Shown here one piece after another: positions 7,034 through 8,389 of a stretch of 8,389 nt of DNA (position 1 is the first letter of the stretch; each line of letters begins with the position of its first letter). Origin of the DNA: Bacteroidales bacterium (GTDB taxonomy: Bacteria > Bacteroidota > Bacteroidia > Bacteroidales > F082); NCBI GenBank assembly GCA_024762735.1, contig JANTGU010000085.1:1-8389 (forward strand). Reading direction: 5' to 3'. A program made the position numbers and the translations under genes. The notes beneath the pieces are model-generated. The model was not told where the DNA came from and did not search any database. It worked only from the letters and a program-made list of their open reading frames with translations.

Positions 7034-7051
7034 TGATTCATCTTTGACTTT

Positions 7052-7074
7052 AAGAAAAATAGAGGAGCATCCTC
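7052..7074 (-). terminator. Candidate intrinsic terminator of the minus-strand YyaL-type gene
   Basis: Read on the minus strand, GAGGA (7074-7070) and TCCTC (7066-7062) form a 5-bp stem around a TGC loop. They are followed directly by the T-rich tract TATTTTTCTT. It lies about 37 bases beyond the stop of the minus-strand gene. The stem is short, which limits confidence, but stem plus T-tract is the expected arrangement. Confidence 0.4.
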
Positions 7075-7083
7075 ACTCATCAA

Positions 7084-7107
7084 CTTTGTGTTTTTCGTAA
7101 AACAAAG
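7084..7107 (-). other. AT-rich hairpin just downstream of the YyaL-type gene stop
   Basis: CTTTG and TTTT (7084-7095, with a two-base bulge) can pair with AAAACAAAG at 7099-7107 around a TCGT-type loop, giving about 9 base pairs. It sits three bases past the minus-strand stop codon. It may protect the 3' end or help termination, but it is weak in GC and has no T-tract of its own. Confidence 0.25.
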
Positions 7108-7110
7108 CAC

Positions 7111-8389
7111 TTACTTTGCTTTTACACCCAGTTGTGTCAAAGCTTTCTCAACAGTGGTCACCGGCAAATTGCAAGTTTTGTCTTCACACACGTAAAGCAG
7201 CGTTTCCCCCTCCACGAATCTGTTTTGCAGCAAGGGTAAGTCCGAAGGAGTTTTGCTTCCGGAAACAAGATGTGGGAGGTAATTCCGTGCCAGCTGTTTG
7301 TTATCATCAAGCGCATGGTCTCCCACTATTACCACTTCCCTTTGAGGAAAAATATACCGGTTTGTTAACCGTGCCCAATGTGAATAATAGGGCATATTAT
7401 GTAACATCCGCGGATAGATTGCCCTTGTCATATTTTTCGCGACAGCCAGATAATCATCTTCATCAAAGTAGTTGCCCAGCTGGTAAAGCACCCAGGCCAT
7501 TTCTGCATTGGAGGAAGGAATCACGTTGTCAGAGACTTCAAATTTTGGCAATATAATGCTGCCCTGTTCAAGCTCGGAATAATTAAAAAATCCCTCATCG
7601 CCACTATAAAAGTGAAGCATGGTGTAATCAATCAGTTTTTGAGCCAGGCTCAACCACTTTTCATCGAAAGTTGCGCGATATAAACCTACGAATGCTCCGG
7701 CAGTAAAGGCATAATCATCGAGAAAGGCAGGAATAAATTCACGATTATTCTTTTTCGAACGCCACAGCTTCCCCCCTGCATCTAACCTATGGCTAACAAT
7801 AAAATCAGCGGTACGAAGTGCCTGATCTAAAAACATCTCATCACCAAAAGCGCTGTATGCATCCAACAGTCCCGTAATGGTGAGCGCATTCCATGAGGTT
7901 AACACCTTTGTATCGGTTGGCGGATGTTCTCGTTTTCCACGAGCTTCCAGCAACAACTGCCGGTCGCGTGTCAACTGACTTGCCAATTCATGCTCTTTAA
8001 CACCGTGCTCTTTAGCAAAATCAGATAACGTTTTTTCTACTACCAAAACATTCTTTCCATGCTCCCAGTTACCAGAAAGTGTTACTGAATAAAAGGCCTC
8101 AAACAAAGGCGCATCATCGCCTAGCAGTTTATCCATCTCACTTTTTGTCCAGACGTAAAAAGCACCCTCCTCCCCTTCACTGTCAGCATCCAGGGAGACG
8201 TAAAAAGCGCCGTCCGGATTTTGCAAATCACGCTGTATGAACTCATGGGTTTCGTAAACCACCATCTTATAAAGCGGCTTTCGGGTTAACCGGTAGGCAT
8301 TTGAATAGACTGACAACAGCTGTGCATTGTCGTACAACATCTTCTCAAAATGAGGCACTTTCCATTGACTGTCGGTAGCATACCTGGCA
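7111..8389 (-). CDS. YyaL/SPATA20-type thioredoxin-domain protein, C-terminal part (5' end outside window)
   Basis: The frame stays open to the window edge. The last complete codon is 8388-8386, giving 425 visible residues. The in-frame GTG at 8358 is not the start, because family sequence (ARYATDSQWK) continues before it. Visible hallmarks, counted from the first complete codon, are PHFEKMLYD at 12-20, DADSEGEEGAFYVW at 67-80, DTKVLTSWNAL at 159-169, FLDDYAF at 222-228 and PSSNAEMAW at 291-299. These belong to the alpha/alpha-barrel, glycosidase-like portion of the YyaL (DUF255) family, whose members are about 670-700 residues with an N-terminal thioredoxin-like domain. That domain is not in view. 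The biochemical activity of the family is not established. It is convergent with the thioesterase gene, and its promoter lies outside the window. Confidence 0.9.
   Translation of the reverse strand, partial: ARYATDSQWKVPHFEKMLYDNAQLLSVYSNAYRLTRKPLYKMVVYETHEFIQRDLQNPDGAFYVSLDADSEGEEGAFYVWTKSEMDKLLGDDAPLFEAFYSVTLSGNWEHGKNVLVVEKTLSDFAKEHGVKEHELASQLTRDRQLLLEARGKREHPPTDTKVLTSWNALTITGLLDAYSAFGDEMFLDQALRTADFIVSHRLDAGGKLWRSKKNNREFIPAFLDDYAFTAGAFVGLYRATFDEKWLSLAQKLIDYTMLHFYSGDEGFFNYSELEQGSIILPKFEVSDNVIPSSNAEMAWVLYQLGNYFDEDDYLAVAKNMTRAIYPRMLHNMPYYSHWARLTNRYIFPQREVVIVGDHALDDNKQLARNYLPHLVSGSKTPSDLPLLQNRFVEGETLLYVCEDKTCNLPVTTVEKALTQLGVKAK

Larger units (their letters stand above)
6873..7110. other. Convergent intergenic region with small hairpins
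   Basis: This stretch lies between the 3' ends of the thioesterase gene (plus) and the YyaL-type gene (minus). It has no coding frame worth calling; the longest ATG-started frame that I followed by eye, at 6897, is 13 codons. It holds a perfect 10-base palindrome, CACCCGGGTG at 6950-6959, and three hairpins at 7016-7033, 7062-7074 and 7084-7107. Such clustering fits transcription termination from both sides. Confidence 0.6.

Noticed and set aside
7116..7556. A 146-codon open frame on the plus strand inside the YyaL-type gene
   Set aside because: It lies antisense to a gene with clear family motifs, and its own translation shows no recognisable domain.

Overview
The window looks like a chromosomal segment of a Bacteroidota bacterium. 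The grounds are gene content (the C-terminal part of an MMPL transporter/acyltransferase/methyltransferase fusion and a DUF2779-like nuclease half), the lack of clear Shine-Dalgarno sequences before the starts, a TAnnTTTG-type -7 promoter box upstream of comM, and a signal peptide ending in LLAQ. The order Bacteroidales/Marinilabiliales is a guess. No rRNA, tRNA, transposase, integrase or CRISPR array was found.

Layout. Positions 1-3052 hold the 3' end of a probable aryl-polyene/flexirubin-type pigment or lipid operon. It contains the C-terminal part of a trifunctional MMPL exporter/lysophospholipid acyltransferase/SAM methyltransferase, which starts before the window, followed 18 bases later by a CrtI/RetSat-type FAD oxidoreductase. 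Positions 3107-4574 hold a secreted protein of unknown function and, one base later, a short PD-(D/E)XK nuclease-like protein with four cysteines placed as for an iron-sulfur cluster. It resembles only the N-terminal half of DUF2779 proteins. Positions 4575-4857 are non-coding and hold a regular array of CGC(A/T)A cores. The second part of the array is inverted and can fold into a long imperfect hairpin. comM (4858-6393, a Mg-chelatase-like AAA+ ATPase) follows behind a good -7 promoter box, and then comes a PaaI/MenI-type hotdog thioesterase (6444-6872). A convergent intergenic region (6873-7110) holds several small hairpins, including a candidate terminator for the minus-strand gene. The window ends inside that gene, a YyaL/SPATA20-type protein (7111-8389) whose N-terminal thioredoxin-like domain lies outside.

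The first two genes probably work together: the exporter/acyltransferase/methyltransferase would move and lipidate or methylate a polyene product, and the oxidoreductase would adjust its redox state. The remaining genes are housekeeping or uncharacterised and show no shared pathway. I see no convincing complete new system. The best items for a second look are the trifunctional fusion with its partner oxidoreductase, the structured repeat, and the half-length nuclease.
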